In this document: positions 30,245-41,950 of the stretch, one piece after another
Numbering within the stretch: the stretch's first letter is position 1
Layout: each line of letters begins with the position of its first letter
NCBI RefSeq assembly: GCF_009650095.1
Contig: NZ_CP045915.1
Location: 2,790,001 to 2,854,000 of the forward strand
Direction: 5' to 3'
Length of the DNA stretch: 64,000 bases
Source of the DNA: Gracilibacillus salitolerans
GTDB taxonomy: Bacteria; Bacillota; Bacilli; Bacillales; Amphibacillaceae
Notes under the pieces: model-generated
The model's database searches: none
Told to the model about the DNA's origin: nothing
The model's input: the letters and a program-made list of their open reading frames with translations, nothing else
Program-made: the position numbers and the translations under genes

Positions 30245-31369
30245 TTATTCTCCTTTAAATGCGCGCTTCACTCTTTGAAAGAAAGAGTTCTCATGCTCGT
30301 CAGTCGGTTGGTTACCACTAATATCATTGAATTCTCTTAGTAATTCTTTCTGACGCTCATTTAAATTATTCGGTGTAATAACGCGGATCTTGATATGTTG
30401 ATCCCCTTGCCCATATCCTCTAACATTTGGTGCACCTTTTCCTTTTAATCGGAATGTTTTACCGGTTTGTGTACCAGCCGGAACTTTAAGCTTAACTTTT
30501 CCATGCAGGGTTGGCACCTCAATTTCATCTCCTAAAGCAGCTTGAGCAAATGTAATAGGCATTTCACAGAAAATATGATCGCCTTCACGTTGATAGAACT
30601 CATGTTCCTTCACCTGAATAACAACATATAAGTCACCTGCTGGTCCACCGTTTACGCCCGGTTCACCTTGACCTGCAACTCGAATTTGCTGACCATCATC
30701 AATACCTGCTGGAATGCTAATGTGAATTTCCTTACGGGTCTTAACCTTACCTTGACCACCACAAGTTGTACATTTATCTTTAATCATTTTACCGCTACCT
30801 TGACAATGGTGACACACTCGTCTATTGACAACTCTTCCAAAAGGCGTATTTTGTTCAACATTTAACTGACCGCTACCTTGACAATGGCTACATGTTTCCG
30901 GCGTTGTTCCTGGTTTTGCACCTGACCCATTACATGTTGTACAGTCTTCCTCTTTTGGTATATGGATGTCTGTTTCTTTTCCAAAAATAGCATCTTCAAA
31001 ATCTAATGTCATGGTATATTGAAGATCGTTTCCTTGTCGAGGAGCATTTGGATCTCGTCTTCTGCCACCTCCGAAGAACATATCAAAGATATCTCCAAAT
31101 CCACCGAAGTCTTCAGCACCACCAAAACCACCAAAGCCTCCTTGCCCCTGTGGACCTGCATGGCCAAATTGGTCGTATTGTGCTCTTTTTTGTTCGCTTC
31201 CTAATACTTCATAAGCTTCTTTTACTTCCTTAAATTTTTGGTCCGTTCCTTCTTCTTGATTAACGTCTGGGTGATATTTTCTTGCAAGTTTACGGTATGC
31301 TTTTTTTATCTCTTCTTTTGATGCATCTTTGGATACACCAAGTATTTCATAATAATCTCGTTTACTCAC
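30245..31369 (-). CDS. dnaJ: Chaperone protein DnaJ
   Basis: Hsp40 partner of DnaK, 374 residues. The J domain has the HPD motif (RKYHPDVNQ), then the Gly/Phe linker, then a zinc domain with four CxxCxGxG repeats ([32 protein letters not shown]) and two C-terminal substrate-binding domains. The start is GTG 31369 ([10 protein letters not shown]); 23 upstream in-frame codons do not belong. The ribosome-binding site is weak (GGGAG at long spacing). Unlike the compact B. subtilis layout, a terminator, a repeat and a likely promoter separate it from dnaK. Confidence 0.96.
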   Translation of the reverse strand: MSKRDYYEILGVSKDASKEEIKKAYRKLARKYHPDVNQEEGTDQKFKEVKEAYEVLGSEQKRAQYDQFGHAGPQGQGGFGGFGGAEDFGGFGDIFDMFFGGGRRRDPNAPRQGNDLQYTMTLDFEDAIFGKETDIHIPKEEDCTTCNGSGAKPGTTPETCSHCQGSGQLNVEQNTPFGRVVNRRVCHHCQGSGKMIKDKCTTCGGQGKVKTRKEIHISIPAGIDDGQQIRVAGQGEPGVNGGPAGDLYVVIQVKEHEFYQREGDHIFCEMPITFAQAALGDEIEVPTLHGKVKLKVPAGTQTGKTFRLKGKGAPNVRGYGQGDQHIKIRVITPNNLNERQKELLREFNDISGNQPTDEHENSFFQRVKRAFKGE

Positions 31370-31408
31370 TGCCTGATCACACTCCCGCTCGTTTATTGCA
31401 TAAACACT

Positions 31409-31438
31409 ATCATAACATTGATTGATTAAGATAAGCAA
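31409..31438 (-). promoter_or_regulatory. Likely promoter for dnaJ-prmA-rsmE-mtaB
   Basis: On the minus strand, TTGCTT (31433-31438), an 18-base spacer and TATGAT (31409-31414), about 40 bases before the dnaJ GTG. Confidence 0.45.
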
Positions 31439-31507
31439 ACATTACTTACCTAACGCCGAGTATCTTAAACCAGCGTCTGTTGTACATTTATTTCGTCGGC
31501 TAAATAA

Positions 31508-31655
31508 AATGAGACTTTCCTCAATTAGGGTTTTTATCCCCATATGCACGGTGAAACTTATTAGGGTGTTAGCTCACCTGATCCACCAATTAGCTTCTTC
31601 GATTTACTTGAACCTTGAAGTAGGGGTTTTACGGACGATTAGCACCGTGATAAAT
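31508..31655 (+). repeat. Repeat family C, copy C1
   Basis: Starts ATGAGACTTTCCTCA, contains AGGGTGTTAGCTCACCTGAT (GGTG and CACC can pair as a small hairpin) and ends GATTAGCACCGTGATAAA. Copy C2 at 50217 carries the same blocks in the same order and orientation. It fills most of the dnaK-dnaJ gap. Confidence 0.75.
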
Positions 31656-31675
31656 CAAAAATGACTATTTCATGG

Positions 31676-31708
31676 AAAAAGCCAAAGCCATGTATTACTG
31701 ACTTTGAC
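31676..31708 (-). terminator. Intrinsic terminator after dnaK
   Basis: On the minus strand, GTCAAAGTC pairs with GGCTTTGGC (nine pairs counting G-U), a ten-base loop, then TTTTT. It lies about 30 bases past the dnaK stop. Confidence 0.7.
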
Positions 31709-31737
31709 TTCCCAAACTTAGATTAAAAATCTATTAC

Positions 31738-33588
<1,851 letters not shown>

Positions 33589-33603
33589 TCACAACTTATG
33601 TAA

Positions 33604-34176
33604 TTACTGATTTACTTTCACCATTGCTGGTCTGATTACTCGATCCTTTAATTGGTACCCTTTTTGCATCGTCTCAACAATTTGGTTGGATTCATAACCT
33701 TCTTCTTCTACTTGCATAACTGCTTGGTGTACATTGGGGTCAAATGTTTGACCATCTGTTTCAATCTCCGTTACACCTTCGTTTTCCAAAACTGTTTTCA
33801 GTTGTCGGTGGACCATTTCCAGACCTTCGACTACACCTTTTGCGGCTTTATCTTCTATTTCTACTTGAAGAGCGCGCTCAAAATTATCTAAAACCGGTAA
33901 AAGTTCTGTTACTACCGATTGTGATTTATATTTTAGATCTGCTTCTTTTTCTTTCTTCGTACGCTTTCTAAAGTTATCATATTCTGCTTGCACACGAAGA
34001 AGGCGTTCTTGAAGATCATTTTTCTCTTGTTGCAGTTTTTCTAATTCTTCATTACTTACTGCTTCTTCTATAGATTCAGTTGATTCCTCTTCTGTGACAA
34101 GCTCCTGTTCAGCATCATCAACTACTTCTTTTTTCACATCTTCTTGTTCTTGTTGTTGTACGTCTTTTTCTTCCAT
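33604..34176 (-). CDS. grpE: Nucleotide exchange factor GrpE
   Basis: Releases ADP from DnaK; 190 residues. An acidic disordered N-terminus (about 1-45, rich in Glu and Gln) precedes a long coiled coil ([23 protein letters not shown] in style) and the C-terminal wing with [17 protein letters not shown]. The start is ATG 34176, eight bases after AGGAGG; an earlier GTG overlaps that ribosome-binding site. It is separated from hrcA by about 270 bases that contain repeat B1. Confidence 0.96.
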   Translation of the reverse strand: MEEKDVQQQEQEDVKKEVVDDAEQELVTEEESTESIEEAVSNEELEKLQQEKNDLQERLLRVQAEYDNFRKRTKKEKEADLKYKSQSVVTELLPVLDNFERALQVEIEDKAAKGVVEGLEMVHRQLKTVLENEGVTEIETDGQTFDPNVHQAVMQVEEEGYESNQIVETMQKGYQLKDRVIRPAMVKVNQ

Positions 34177-34250
34177 CCCTGTCACCTCCTAAATAAAACC
34201 AATGTATAGCTAAACACACTTTTACGAAATAATCAAATGTTATACACATA

Positions 34251-34395
34251 AGAAAAGTGTAGAGCGCCTGCACAGAAATGTAGCAGCTGGACCGAAGCAA
34301 GGAATCACGGTAAATTTATGAACCGATCATGACTTATAGGGCGCTATCGGCAAGTCACTTAGTTTCTGGCGCTCGAAGCTAGACATCTCTGTTTT
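34251..34395 (+). repeat. Repeat family B, copy B1
   Basis: Begins AGCGCCTGCACAG and AGCAGCTGGACCGAAGC, then CATGACTTATAGGGCGCTA, CTTAGTTTCTGGCGCTCG and AGCTAGACA, with a T-run after it. The ends are GC-rich and partly complementary (AGCGCC against GGCGCT). The right half matches copy B2 at 22705. It lies inside the heat-shock operon between hrcA and grpE. From memory, repeats of this style occur in many Bacillaceae gaps. Confidence 0.7.
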
Positions 34396-34448
34396 TGCTT
34401 TATTACCTCACAAAAAGAGTACGGGGATTACACCATACCCTTCTCGTA

Positions 34449-35471
34449 TTAGTACCATGAATTAAATTTATTAGTTAATCTGTTTGACAAAACATTCAAT
34501 ATCGTCACAACTCTTGAATATTCCATCCTTGTCGGTCCTAGTAATGCAATTGTTCCGAGCTGTTCATCGCTTAGCGAGTAAGTTGCGGTAATGAGGCTAC
34601 AATCCTGCATCGCGTCCAACTCATTTTCCTGTCCAATCGACACTTTGATACCTTTACCTGATGTTCTGAGCAGATTTGCAATCTCATCTTCTTTTTCCAT
34701 CACGGAATAAAGAGATTGAATCTTGTGAATGTCATTAAACTCTGGTTGTAACATGATATTGGTTTTTCCATCCATGTAAAGCTTCACAGGTTGTTTCTCT
34801 AATAAAGCATCTTTTAAATAAGCATAAGTTGTTTCGAAATCAGAACTATAGCGTTGCAGCATTTGTGCAACTTCACCATAAAGTTTCTGCTGCAGGTGAA
34901 TGATTGGTACGTCAACCAAACGATCATTTAAAATATTCACCAGTTTTTCCAAATCAGCGGTTTGCATTGTCGTTGGTACATTGAAATAGCGGTGTTCCAC
35001 ATGACCTGTACTGGTTACGAGTATTGCAACTGCCGTATGTTCAGATAAACTGATAATCTGGATTTGCTTTAATGTTGTTTCAAACACTTCTGGTCCCAAA
35101 ATGATTGATGTATAGTTCGTTAACTCTGATAAAACACGCGCAGATTTTTGAACTACTTTTTCAAATTCAATCATTTCCCGCTCAAATGTCTTTTGTATAA
35201 TGCCCATATCTTGATTCGATAAACGAAATGGAGACATTATGTTATCAACATAAAAGCGGTATCCTTTCTCGGAAGGAACACGTCCTGAGGAAGTATGCGT
35301 CTTTTCAATAAAACCTAATTCCTCTAGGTCTGCCATTTCATTCCGAATTGTGGCAGGACTAAATGATATGTCTTCTTTTTTTGCGATAGCCCTCGATCCA
35401 ATCGGTTGTGCCGTCTGGATGAACTCATCAATAATAACCTGCATAACTTGAATCTGTCTCTCTGTAAGCAT
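34449..35471 (-). CDS. hrcA: Heat-inducible transcription repressor HrcA
   Basis: Repressor of class I heat-shock genes that binds CIRCE; 340 residues. An N-terminal winged helix (LTERQIQVMQVII, IGSRAIAKK, SPATIRNEMADLEELGFI, HTSSGRVPSEKGYRFYVD) and a C-terminal effector domain (IALLGPTRMEYSRVV) are visible. The start is ATG 35471 with AGAGGTGAT upstream; an in-frame start at 35492 lies inside the CIRCE element and is rejected. First gene of its own operon. Confidence 0.96.
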   Translation of the reverse strand: MLTERQIQVMQVIIDEFIQTAQPIGSRAIAKKEDISFSPATIRNEMADLEELGFIEKTHTSSGRVPSEKGYRFYVDNIMSPFRLSNQDMGIIQKTFEREMIEFEKVVQKSARVLSELTNYTSIILGPEVFETTLKQIQIISLSEHTAVAILVTSTGHVEHRYFNVPTTMQTADLEKLVNILNDRLVDVPIIHLQQKLYGEVAQMLQRYSSDFETTYAYLKDALLEKQPVKLYMDGKTNIMLQPEFNDIHKIQSLYSVMEKEDEIANLLRTSGKGIKVSIGQENELDAMQDCSLITATYSLSDEQLGTIALLGPTRMEYSRVVTILNVLSNRLTNKFNSWY

Positions 35472-35485
35472 GATGATCACCTCTG

Positions 35486-35512
35486 TTAGCACTCTGAAAC
35501 CTTGAGTGCTAA
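35486..35512. promoter_or_regulatory. CIRCE operator
   Basis: Perfect inverted repeat TTAGCACTC, nine bases, GAGTGCTAA. It lies between the hrcA promoter and its ribosome-binding site, the usual place for HrcA to block transcription of hrcA-grpE-dnaK. Confidence 0.97.
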
Positions 35513-35522
35513 ATCTAATAAT

Positions 35523-35551
35523 AAATTATCAAATCCATTACAAAATGTCAA
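35523..35551 (-). promoter_or_regulatory. SigA-type promoter for hrcA-grpE-dnaK
   Basis: On the minus strand, a perfect TTGACA (35546-35551), a 17-base spacer and TAATTT (35523-35528). The predicted start falls at the upstream edge of CIRCE. Confidence 0.85.
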
Positions 35552-35576
35552 TCAAGAAACACAGATTAATTTAACC

Positions 35577-35615
35577 ATAGGGACAGGGAACACTCTATTT
35601 GTTCCCTGTCCCTAT
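35577..35615 (-). terminator. Long hairpin after hemW
   Basis: Perfect 16-bp stem (ATAGGGACAGGGAACA and its complement) with a seven-base loop, 17 bases past the hemW stop. No good T-run follows on either strand, so termination is likely but not certain. Confidence 0.5.
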
Positions 35616-35631
35616 CAAATAGCCAATAATA

Positions 35632-36774
35632 TTATAGATCCTTGTCCAATAAGAAGGACTGAAATACTTCATTACCGAAAGGCTTTCCTTCTTCGGTCAA
35701 TTTAACAAACTGCGAATTACGATCAATCCAACCCCTTTTTTCAAGGAGGGTTAATTCTTTTCTGTACAATGCCTCCAGCTTCACTTGATATTTTTCCTCA
35801 AACCGCGGAATCGATACGCCTTCACTTTTTCTCAATCCCAGAAACATTTCTTCTTCGATTTGTTCCTTTCGACCGATTTTTTCAATATGAAGGACAGGCT
35901 TACCTGTTTCGTTTGCTGCTTCTACATATTTAGGATATGGACGAATATTAATAATCCGTTCTCCAGGCAAATAGCCATGTGAACCGGCACCAAAACCATA
36001 ATAGTAATCATTGTTCCAATAGGTTAAGTTGTGTTTACTTTCAAAGCCTGGTTTGGCAAAATTACTGATCTCATACTGTTGAATGCCTTTATTTTTCATT
36101 TCTCTGCGCAGCAATTGATACATATCCGCTTCGGTTTCTTCCGGCGGCTTGGTTAACGTTCCTTTCTTATAACGTTGATAAAAGATTGTTTTCGGTTCAA
36201 TCTGCAATGAATAAGCAGAATAGTGTGGCAGATCAAACTGTAATGCCTCATCCAACGTTTTCTCAAATAGCTCTATCGTCTGATTTGGTAGGCTATACAT
36301 TAAATCGATACTAATATTGTCGATTCCAGCCTTCACTAAGTCATTTACATTTTGGTAGACATCTTTCACTCGGTGCAATCTTCCTAATTGTTCCAACATC
36401 TCATCATCAAACACTTGGACCCCCATCGAAATTCGGTTGACACCATACTCTTTTAAGATGCGTATTTTATCTTCCGTTAAATCACCAGGATTCGCTTCGA
36501 ATGAATATTCTTCTACACTATCAACATCAAAATAATGGTCGATCAATTTTACCAACTTCGTTAATTGCCGGTTATTTAATGCAGTTGGCGTCCCCCCACC
36601 AACAAAAATAGTTTTCATTTGCTGGTTCGGTTCTTGTATATTTGTTTTTATCTCATTCTCTAATGCAATTAAGTAATCATCTGCCATCTTTTCTTCATAA
36701 AAGAACTTGGTAAAATCACAATAATGGCAAATCTTTTCACAAAAAGGAATGTGAATATAGACAGACGATACCAT
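35632..36774 (-). CDS. hemW: Haem chaperone HemW (HemN-like radical SAM)
   Basis: HemN-like radical-SAM protein of 380 residues that in characterised bacteria inserts haem into respiratory proteins and is not a true coproporphyrinogen dehydrogenase. Cluster motif CEKICHYCDF (CxxxCxxC), FVGGGTPTAL, FEANPGDLT, and the HemN C-terminal domain with FLGLRKSEGVS. The start is ATG 36774 after AAGGAGGAG; the long in-frame upstream extension lies inside lepA and is rejected. Confidence 0.94.
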   Translation of the reverse strand: MVSSVYIHIPFCEKICHYCDFTKFFYEEKMADDYLIALENEIKTNIQEPNQQMKTIFVGGGTPTALNNRQLTKLVKLIDHYFDVDSVEEYSFEANPGDLTEDKIRILKEYGVNRISMGVQVFDDEMLEQLGRLHRVKDVYQNVNDLVKAGIDNISIDLMYSLPNQTIELFEKTLDEALQFDLPHYSAYSLQIEPKTIFYQRYKKGTLTKPPEETEADMYQLLRREMKNKGIQQYEISNFAKPGFESKHNLTYWNNDYYYGFGAGSHGYLPGERIINIRPYPKYVEAANETGKPVLHIEKIGRKEQIEEEMFLGLRKSEGVSIPRFEEKYQVKLEALYRKELTLLEKRGWIDRNSQFVKLTEEGKPFGNEVFQSFLLDKDL

Positions 36775-36799
36775 TCCTTCTCCTCCTTCAACGTACGGC

Positions 36800-36828
36800 A
36801 AAACCCTTGCCATTTGACAAGGGTTTTT
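36800..36828 (-). terminator. Short hairpin between lepA and hemW
   Basis: On the minus strand, AAACCCTTG pairs with CAAGGGTTT and is followed by only a short T-run (TTTTG). It may partly terminate or attenuate read-through from lepA into hemW. Confidence 0.5.
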
Positions 36829-36835
36829 CACAGTT

Positions 36836-38656
36836 CTAGTCATCATCCATTTTAAGGACTGCCATAAAAGCTTCCTGAGGAACTTCAACAGAACCAACCA
36901 TTTTCATACGTTTCTTACCTTCTTTTTGTTTCTCTAAAAGCTTACGTTTACGGGAGATATCCCCACCGTAACATTTACTCAACACGTTCTTACGCATTGC
37001 TTTAATATTCGTTCTTGCAACAATCTTGTTACCGATTGCCGCTTGAATCGGTACTTCGAACTGCTGTCTAGGTATTAACGTCTTTAATTTATCGGCTATT
37101 TGCTTACCACGCTCAAAAGCAAAATCACGGTGAACAATAAAGGACAACGCATCAATTGTGTCATTATTCAATAATATATCCATTTTCACAAGATCCGATG
37201 TCTTATAGCCTATCATTTCATAATCGAAGGAAGCATAGCCCTTCGTCTGTGACTTTAATTGATCAAAAAAGTCGTAAACAATTTCGGATAATGGAATTTC
37301 ATAAACAACATTCACACGGTTATCATCCAAATATTGCATATCCAGAAAATCGCCACGTTTTTTCTGACAGATTTCCATTACTGGACCAACAAAGTCATTC
37401 GGCACCATGATCGTTGCTCGAACATATGGCTCCTGGACTTCTTGAATCGATTGATTGTCCGGCATAAATGACGGATTATCGATATTGACTTCTTCCCCAT
37501 CTGTTTTTACTACTTGATAAATAACACTTGGCGCTGTTGTGATTAAGTCAATACCAAACTCACGTTCAATACGTTCTTGGATAATTTCCATATGTAACAA
37601 CCCTAAGAAGCCACAACGAAAACCAAATCCTAATGCTTGAGAAGTTTCTGCTTCATATTGTAATGAAGAATCATTTAACTCAAGACGTTCAAGTGCTTCA
37701 CGCAAATCATTATACCTATCTGCATCTACTGGGTAAAGACCACAAAATACCATTGGATTTAATCTACGATAACCAGGTAATGGCTCTATTGCCGGGTTTT
37801 TTACTAATGTAATGGTATCACCAACGCGAGTATCACCAACATTTTTAATCGATGCAGTTAAGTAACCAACATCACCAACGGTTAATTCATCTTGTGCAAT
37901 CGGTTTAGGATTAAAAACCCCAACTTCATTTACTTCAAATTCTTTACCTGTTGCCATCATTTTAATTTTATCGCCTACTTTTACCGATCCTTCCTTGACA
38001 CAAACATAAGCGACAACACCACGATACGGATCATATAATGAATCAAAAATAAGTGCTTTTAATGGTTCATCAGGGTTCCCTTCAGGCGCGGGGATTCTTT
38101 CGACAATCTGATCTAATATTTCGTCAATACCAATGCCAGACTTCGCACTTGCTAAAATAGCTTCTTCTCCATCAATTCCAATCACATCGGTAATCTCTTG
38201 TTTCACTCGTTCCGGATCTGCACTTGGCAAGTCAATTTTATTAATAACCGGAATAATTTCCAAATCATTATCCAGTGCCAAATAAACATTTGCAAGTGTT
38301 TGTGCTTCAATCCCTTGTGCCGCATCTACAACTAAAATAGCACCCTCACAGGCTGCAAGGCTTCGCGAAACTTCGTATGTAAAATCGACATGCCCAGGTG
38401 TGTCTATCAAGTGAAAAAGGTATTCATCCCCACCACCGCGATCATATTTCAATTGAACAGCATTCAATTTAATGGTAATTCCACGTTCCCTCTCTAAATC
38501 CATCGCATCTAGAAATTGTTCTTTCATCTCACGGGTTGTCAACGCTTTTGTTTTTTCCAATATTCGATCCGCTAACGTTGATTTACCATGATCAATATGT
38601 GCAATTATTGAAAAATTACGTACGTTGCTTTGATTTCTAATGTTCGTCAATGTCAT
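36836..38656 (-). CDS. lepA: Elongation factor 4 (LepA)
   Basis: Ribosome-associated translational GTPase, 606 residues. G1 AHIDHGKST, the switch region EREREGITIK in form ([10 protein letters not shown]), DTPGHVDF and [13 protein letters not shown] are visible, and the C-terminal LepA-specific domain ends [14 protein letters not shown]. The start is ATG 38656 after TAGGAG; eleven upstream in-frame codons are dropped. It follows yqxA on the same strand. Confidence 0.97.
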   Translation of the reverse strand: MTLTNIRNQSNVRNFSIIAHIDHGKSTLADRILEKTKALTTREMKEQFLDAMDLERERGITIKLNAVQLKYDRGGGDEYLFHLIDTPGHVDFTYEVSRSLAACEGAILVVDAAQGIEAQTLANVYLALDNDLEIIPVINKIDLPSADPERVKQEITDVIGIDGEEAILASAKSGIGIDEILDQIVERIPAPEGNPDEPLKALIFDSLYDPYRGVVAYVCVKEGSVKVGDKIKMMATGKEFEVNEVGVFNPKPIAQDELTVGDVGYLTASIKNVGDTRVGDTITLVKNPAIEPLPGYRRLNPMVFCGLYPVDADRYNDLREALERLELNDSSLQYEAETSQALGFGFRCGFLGLLHMEIIQERIEREFGIDLITTAPSVIYQVVKTDGEEVNIDNPSFMPDNQSIQEVQEPYVRATIMVPNDFVGPVMEICQKKRGDFLDMQYLDDNRVNVVYEIPLSEIVYDFFDQLKSQTKGYASFDYEMIGYKTSDLVKMDILLNNDTIDALSFIVHRDFAFERGKQIADKLKTLIPRQQFEVPIQAAIGNKIVARTNIKAMRKNVLSKCYGGDISRKRKLLEKQKEGKKRMKMVGSVEVPQEAFMAVLKMDDD

Positions 38657-38758
38657 TTCAACTCCTATATTCGACCACAATACTAGCATTGATTATAGCA
38701 GTGAAAACGTAGATGTTCAACAGAAATATACGTTATCTATTCCTCCAGTCGTCTTTAT

Positions 38759-39076
38759 CTAAAAAATACCATCCACTACTGAATACGTAACGTCCACAAT
38801 CTGATCGAAAATAACTTTGGCGATTTTTTCACCTTCACCTGCAATCGAATGTAAAAAGGTAGGTTCTATCTCATCATTTACCCTTACTTCTCTTTCAACT
38901 TCTTCTATAATCTTTTCTCGGTTTACTATGTCAACATCGTCTACTTCCGCTGATTCGCTAACCACTGGTTCTTGAGAGTATCCAACTGCAACACGCTCAT
39001 CAGAGCGATCTATACCAATATACATTCCTAATGAAAAAACAAGTGTTAACAACAATAGATAAAAGAAGTACTTCAC
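38759..39076 (-). CDS. yqxA: DUF3679 protein YqxA
   Basis: 105 residues with one N-terminal membrane helix (YFFYLLLLTLVFSLGMYIG) and a charged extracytoplasmic part (REKIIEEVEREVRV). Position between spoIIP and lepA and general make-up match YqxA of B. subtilis; no function is known. The start is taken at GTG 39076, nine bases after AGGAGG and one base past the spoIIP stop. Longer in-frame starts would run deep into spoIIP. Confidence 0.8.
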   Translation of the reverse strand: MKYFFYLLLLTLVFSLGMYIGIDRSDERVAVGYSQEPVVSESAEVDDVDIVNREKIIEEVEREVRVNDEIEPTFLHSIAGEGEKIAKVIFDQIVDVTYSVVDGIF

Positions 39077-39077
39077 C

Positions 39078-40265
39078 TTATTCATCCTCCTCATTAGTTC
39101 CTGAGACTTTTTCTGCATTCCAGTAATATTCACTGAATATCTCCGCAAAAACTTCTGTGGTGTTATACAACTCTTCCATTGTGTTATCAACTCCACCAAA
39201 TTCAATGGTTAAGGCATTTTCGGAGATGTCTTGGTTGTAGACACCATTTCTGCCTGCACCGCCATACATTTCTACACCACGACTTAAACCTAAATATTTT
39301 TCATCAAATAGGGCCTGTAATTTTTCTGCTAAGGCATAATTTTTCTCATAATTCGGATTATCTCCACCGATCACGAACATAATTTTGGCATAAGATTTAC
39401 CATCGATCTCAATTGTCGTTGAATCTTTGCGAATACTGTCACGGTGTAGATCGAACACAAAATTAACATCCTTATTATTTGTAAGTGCAGCTTCGACTAC
39501 TTCTTTAGAGGCTGTATAAGAATCTGATGAGTAATCCCATCCTTTTTCACTTAAGATGGATCCAATATCGGTATCCTCCACTTCCGCACCAATACCGTGA
39601 CGTTTTAAATCTTTTGCAAGCTGTTCACTGACATTCGTAATATTCACTTCATGATGAAAAGCATCATTCGGTTCATCTGTCTCAGGTAAATAAGGTAAAA
39701 AAGATTCACGATTATGTGTGTTATATAAATAAACTACATTCTTGTCACCTGTTGTTTTTTCTTGTTCCTCAACTGGTTTTCCCTCATCTTTCTCTTCTGG
39801 TGTTGTTGCTTCTCTTTCTTCTAACACGATATCGAGTGGTGGTGTTGACTCTACAGTTAGATTTGTATAATCTGTCCCTTCACCTGCAATTAGTATTTGA
39901 CGATCATACATTTCGAATCCTGGAAGTTCTCTTCCCAATAAACTTCTGACATCATGCATTCTGACATTCGTTCCTAATTCAAAAACTACCTTCCACATAT
40001 CAATTGGAGTCTGATCTTCCGGAAGAGCTTCTTTAAAAGTACGGTTTTCCATCATCATTAATGATAAGAAATGGACTTCGGTTACATTATTTGTCCATTT
40101 CTTAACCGTATTTGAAGCAACTCGATAATTGGGGTCAATACTTGTTAAGATGCCCACTAAAATAAACATCGCAAAAAACGCTGCAACAAACCCTGATATA
40201 ATTAATAGTAATTTATGTTTTGAAAACAAAAAGACACGTTTTTCTATTCGGTTAGGACGGCGCAT
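39078..40265 (-). CDS. spoIIP: Stage II sporulation protein P
   Basis: Cell-wall amidase and endopeptidase of the SpoIIDMP engulfment machine, 395 residues. A basic cytoplasmic N-terminus and membrane anchor (about 18-42) are followed by a Glu/Thr-rich linker and the SpoIIP domain with YNTHNRESFLP, FVFDLHRDS and ALTIEFGG, which carry the Zn-ligand His and Glu candidates. ATG 40265 follows AAGGAG. Expected to be made in the mother cell. Confidence 0.95.
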   Translation of the reverse strand: MRRPNRIEKRVFLFSKHKLLLIISGFVAAFFAMFILVGILTSIDPNYRVASNTVKKWTNNVTEVHFLSLMMMENRTFKEALPEDQTPIDMWKVVFELGTNVRMHDVRSLLGRELPGFEMYDRQILIAGEGTDYTNLTVESTPPLDIVLEEREATTPEEKDEGKPVEEQEKTTGDKNVVYLYNTHNRESFLPYLPETDEPNDAFHHEVNITNVSEQLAKDLKRHGIGAEVEDTDIGSILSEKGWDYSSDSYTASKEVVEAALTNNKDVNFVFDLHRDSIRKDSTTIEIDGKSYAKIMFVIGGDNPNYEKNYALAEKLQALFDEKYLGLSRGVEMYGGAGRNGVYNQDISENALTIEFGGVDNTMEELYNTTEVFAEIFSEYYWNAEKVSGTNEEDE

Positions 40266-40339
40266 AGTGTTCTCCTTTCTATCTCCTCTATCATATCTAG
40301 TAGATACTATGATGATTCAATAGAAAGTAGAACCTGTTT

Positions 40340-41431
40340 TTATCTTGTATATTGAGCGAAATTTTTAATATCAACGTTTTCGTGCATTGCCGCATTCAGC
40401 GATTCTGCTAATAAGTGAGCCATATCTGTAATGTATCCATCAATTTCCTTAGGTGTTACCATTAAATTATGCCCAAGAGGTGTAAGTACTTCTTGCATTA
40501 GCGCACGCTTTTCTTGATCATCTAATGCGCCAATCATTCCAAATATTTTCTCTCTCTTTTCAACGGATGGTAAATCATCTTCCGATAGAGAATGATCGCC
40601 GAAATTTAAGCCTGCAGGTGTCAAAGATTTAGAAGGTTTATCTTTTTCACGCCATTCTTTACCGATATGTTTCAACACATAATCAATCGCATCACTTGTA
40701 ATCGTAACTGCGTCTACTACTGTAGGCACACCAATAGCGAATACAGGTACACCTAAAGTTTCTTTACTCAATTCTTTTCGTTTATTACCAACACCTGATC
40801 CGGGATGAATGCCAGAATCTGATAGCTGTATGGTTGCATTCACTCGATCAATAGAACGGGAGGCAAGTGCATCGATAGCAATCACGAAGCCTGGTTTATA
40901 CTTCTCAATTACTCCCTTAATAATATCGCTGGTTTCGATACCGGTAACACCCATTACGCCAGGGTTAATCGTCGCTACTTTACGATAACCATCTTGTACA
41001 TACTGAGGTTCGTGAATAAATAGATGGTTGGTGACAAGGACTTTATCAATTGCCAATGGCCCTAAAGCATCGGGTGTCACGTTTCGATTTCCTAAACCAA
41101 CTATTAATCCGGAAGCGTCTTTTGCCACTTGATTTTTATCCATTAATTCCTGTAGTTGCTTGGTTACTACCTTTGCTGTTTCTTCCTGGGATTTTGTATC
41201 TTGCTTTTTTATTGCATTGGAATAAACCGTGTGATAAGAACCCGGATTTTTCCCAATATTTTTGGCGCCTTGCTCGTCCACTTCCACATGTGTTACTTCT
41301 ATATTGCCGATTTTCTTCTCGCTTATTTTGACACCGGCTATTTGTTGTTCTTTGTTTTCATCTTTTTCGACATACATATCTTTTGCTTCCACTGCTAAAT
41401 CTGTTCTTACTTCAAATGATTGATCTTTCAC
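40340..41431 (-). CDS. gpr: Germination protease GPR
   Basis: Spore endoprotease that degrades small acid-soluble proteins at germination, 363 residues. The N-terminal propeptide shows FEVRTDLAVEAKDM; self-processing in this family occurs at the TD/LA junction, here after residue 11. Other signatures are VGLGNRNVTPDALGP, IDALASRS and HPGSGVGNKR. The start is GTG 41431, eight bases after GAGGAGG; the seven codons before it encode that ribosome-binding site. Its likely substrates include SspH at 50528. Confidence 0.94.
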   Translation of the reverse strand: MKDQSFEVRTDLAVEAKDMYVEKDENKEQQIAGVKISEKKIGNIEVTHVEVDEQGAKNIGKNPGSYHTVYSNAIKKQDTKSQEETAKVVTKQLQELMDKNQVAKDASGLIVGLGNRNVTPDALGPLAIDKVLVTNHLFIHEPQYVQDGYRKVATINPGVMGVTGIETSDIIKGVIEKYKPGFVIAIDALASRSIDRVNATIQLSDSGIHPGSGVGNKRKELSKETLGVPVFAIGVPTVVDAVTITSDAIDYVLKHIGKEWREKDKPSKSLTPAGLNFGDHSLSEDDLPSVEKREKIFGMIGALDDQEKRALMQEVLTPLGHNLMVTPKEIDGYITDMAHLLAESLNAAMHENVDIKNFAQYTR

Positions 41432-41522
41432 AGTATCATCCTCCTCACACATTTTTTATAGTTTTACCGAGTAATTCGAAAAGATACACCGAGGCATATT
41501 TCTATTGAAACAACAATTTTTA

Positions 41523-41551
41523 TTGAAAACTTGTTAAAGCTTTGGTAAAAT
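41523..41551 (+). promoter_or_regulatory. SigA-type promoter for rpsT
   Basis: TTGAAA (41523-41528), a 17-base spacer and TAAAAT (41546-41551), about 45 bases before the rpsT ribosome-binding site. Confidence 0.75.
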
Positions 41552-41604
41552 GTCATTTGACCTAACTTACAGATAGGGTAAGAAGCAAGATGGAGGTGAA
41601 GACA

Positions 41605-41871
41605 TTGGCAAATATTAAATCAGCAATTAAACGCGTTCGTGTGAATGAAGATCACCGTCAACAAAATCAAACCGTAAAAACAGATATGCGTTCACATATT
41701 AAGAAAGTGGAAGCATTAGTAGCGAACAATGACGTTGAAAATGCGAAAACTGCACTTGAAACTGCAGTGAAAAAAATTGACAAAGCCGTACAAAAAGGAC
41801 TTATTCACCAAAACAAAGGTAACCGTCAAAAATCTCGCTTAGCACAGAAAGTAAACGGACTAAGCGCATAA
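41605..41871 (+). CDS. rpsT: Ribosomal protein bS20
   Basis: Small-subunit protein S20, 88 residues, the usual length. Family sequences are [14 protein letters not shown] at the N-terminus and [17 protein letters not shown] near the end. The start is TTG 41605, eight bases after GGAGG; an in-frame ATG at 41590 overlaps the ribosome-binding site and is rejected. Lone plus-strand gene divergent from gpr. Confidence 0.95.
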   Translation: MANIKSAIKRVRVNEDHRQQNQTVKTDMRSHIKKVEALVANNDVENAKTALETAVKKIDKAVQKGLIHQNKGNRQKSRLAQKVNGLSA

Positions 41872-41872
41872 T

Positions 41873-41909
41873 AAAAAACCACAACAGACCAAAGCTGTTG
41901 TGGTTTTTT
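41873..41909 (+). terminator. Intrinsic terminator after rpsT
   Basis: AAAAAACCACAACAG, a seven-base loop, and CTGTTGTGGTTTTTT: a strong stem with a T-run just after the stop codon. It could also work on the other strand. Confidence 0.92.
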
Positions 41910-41950
41910 GTTTATTTTATCAAAAAGAAAAGTATAAAATGGTGGACAAC

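Noticed and set aside
35472..35492. Upstream start for hrcA at 35492
   Set aside because: It would place the start codon inside the CIRCE operator, before the good ribosome-binding site of ATG 35471.
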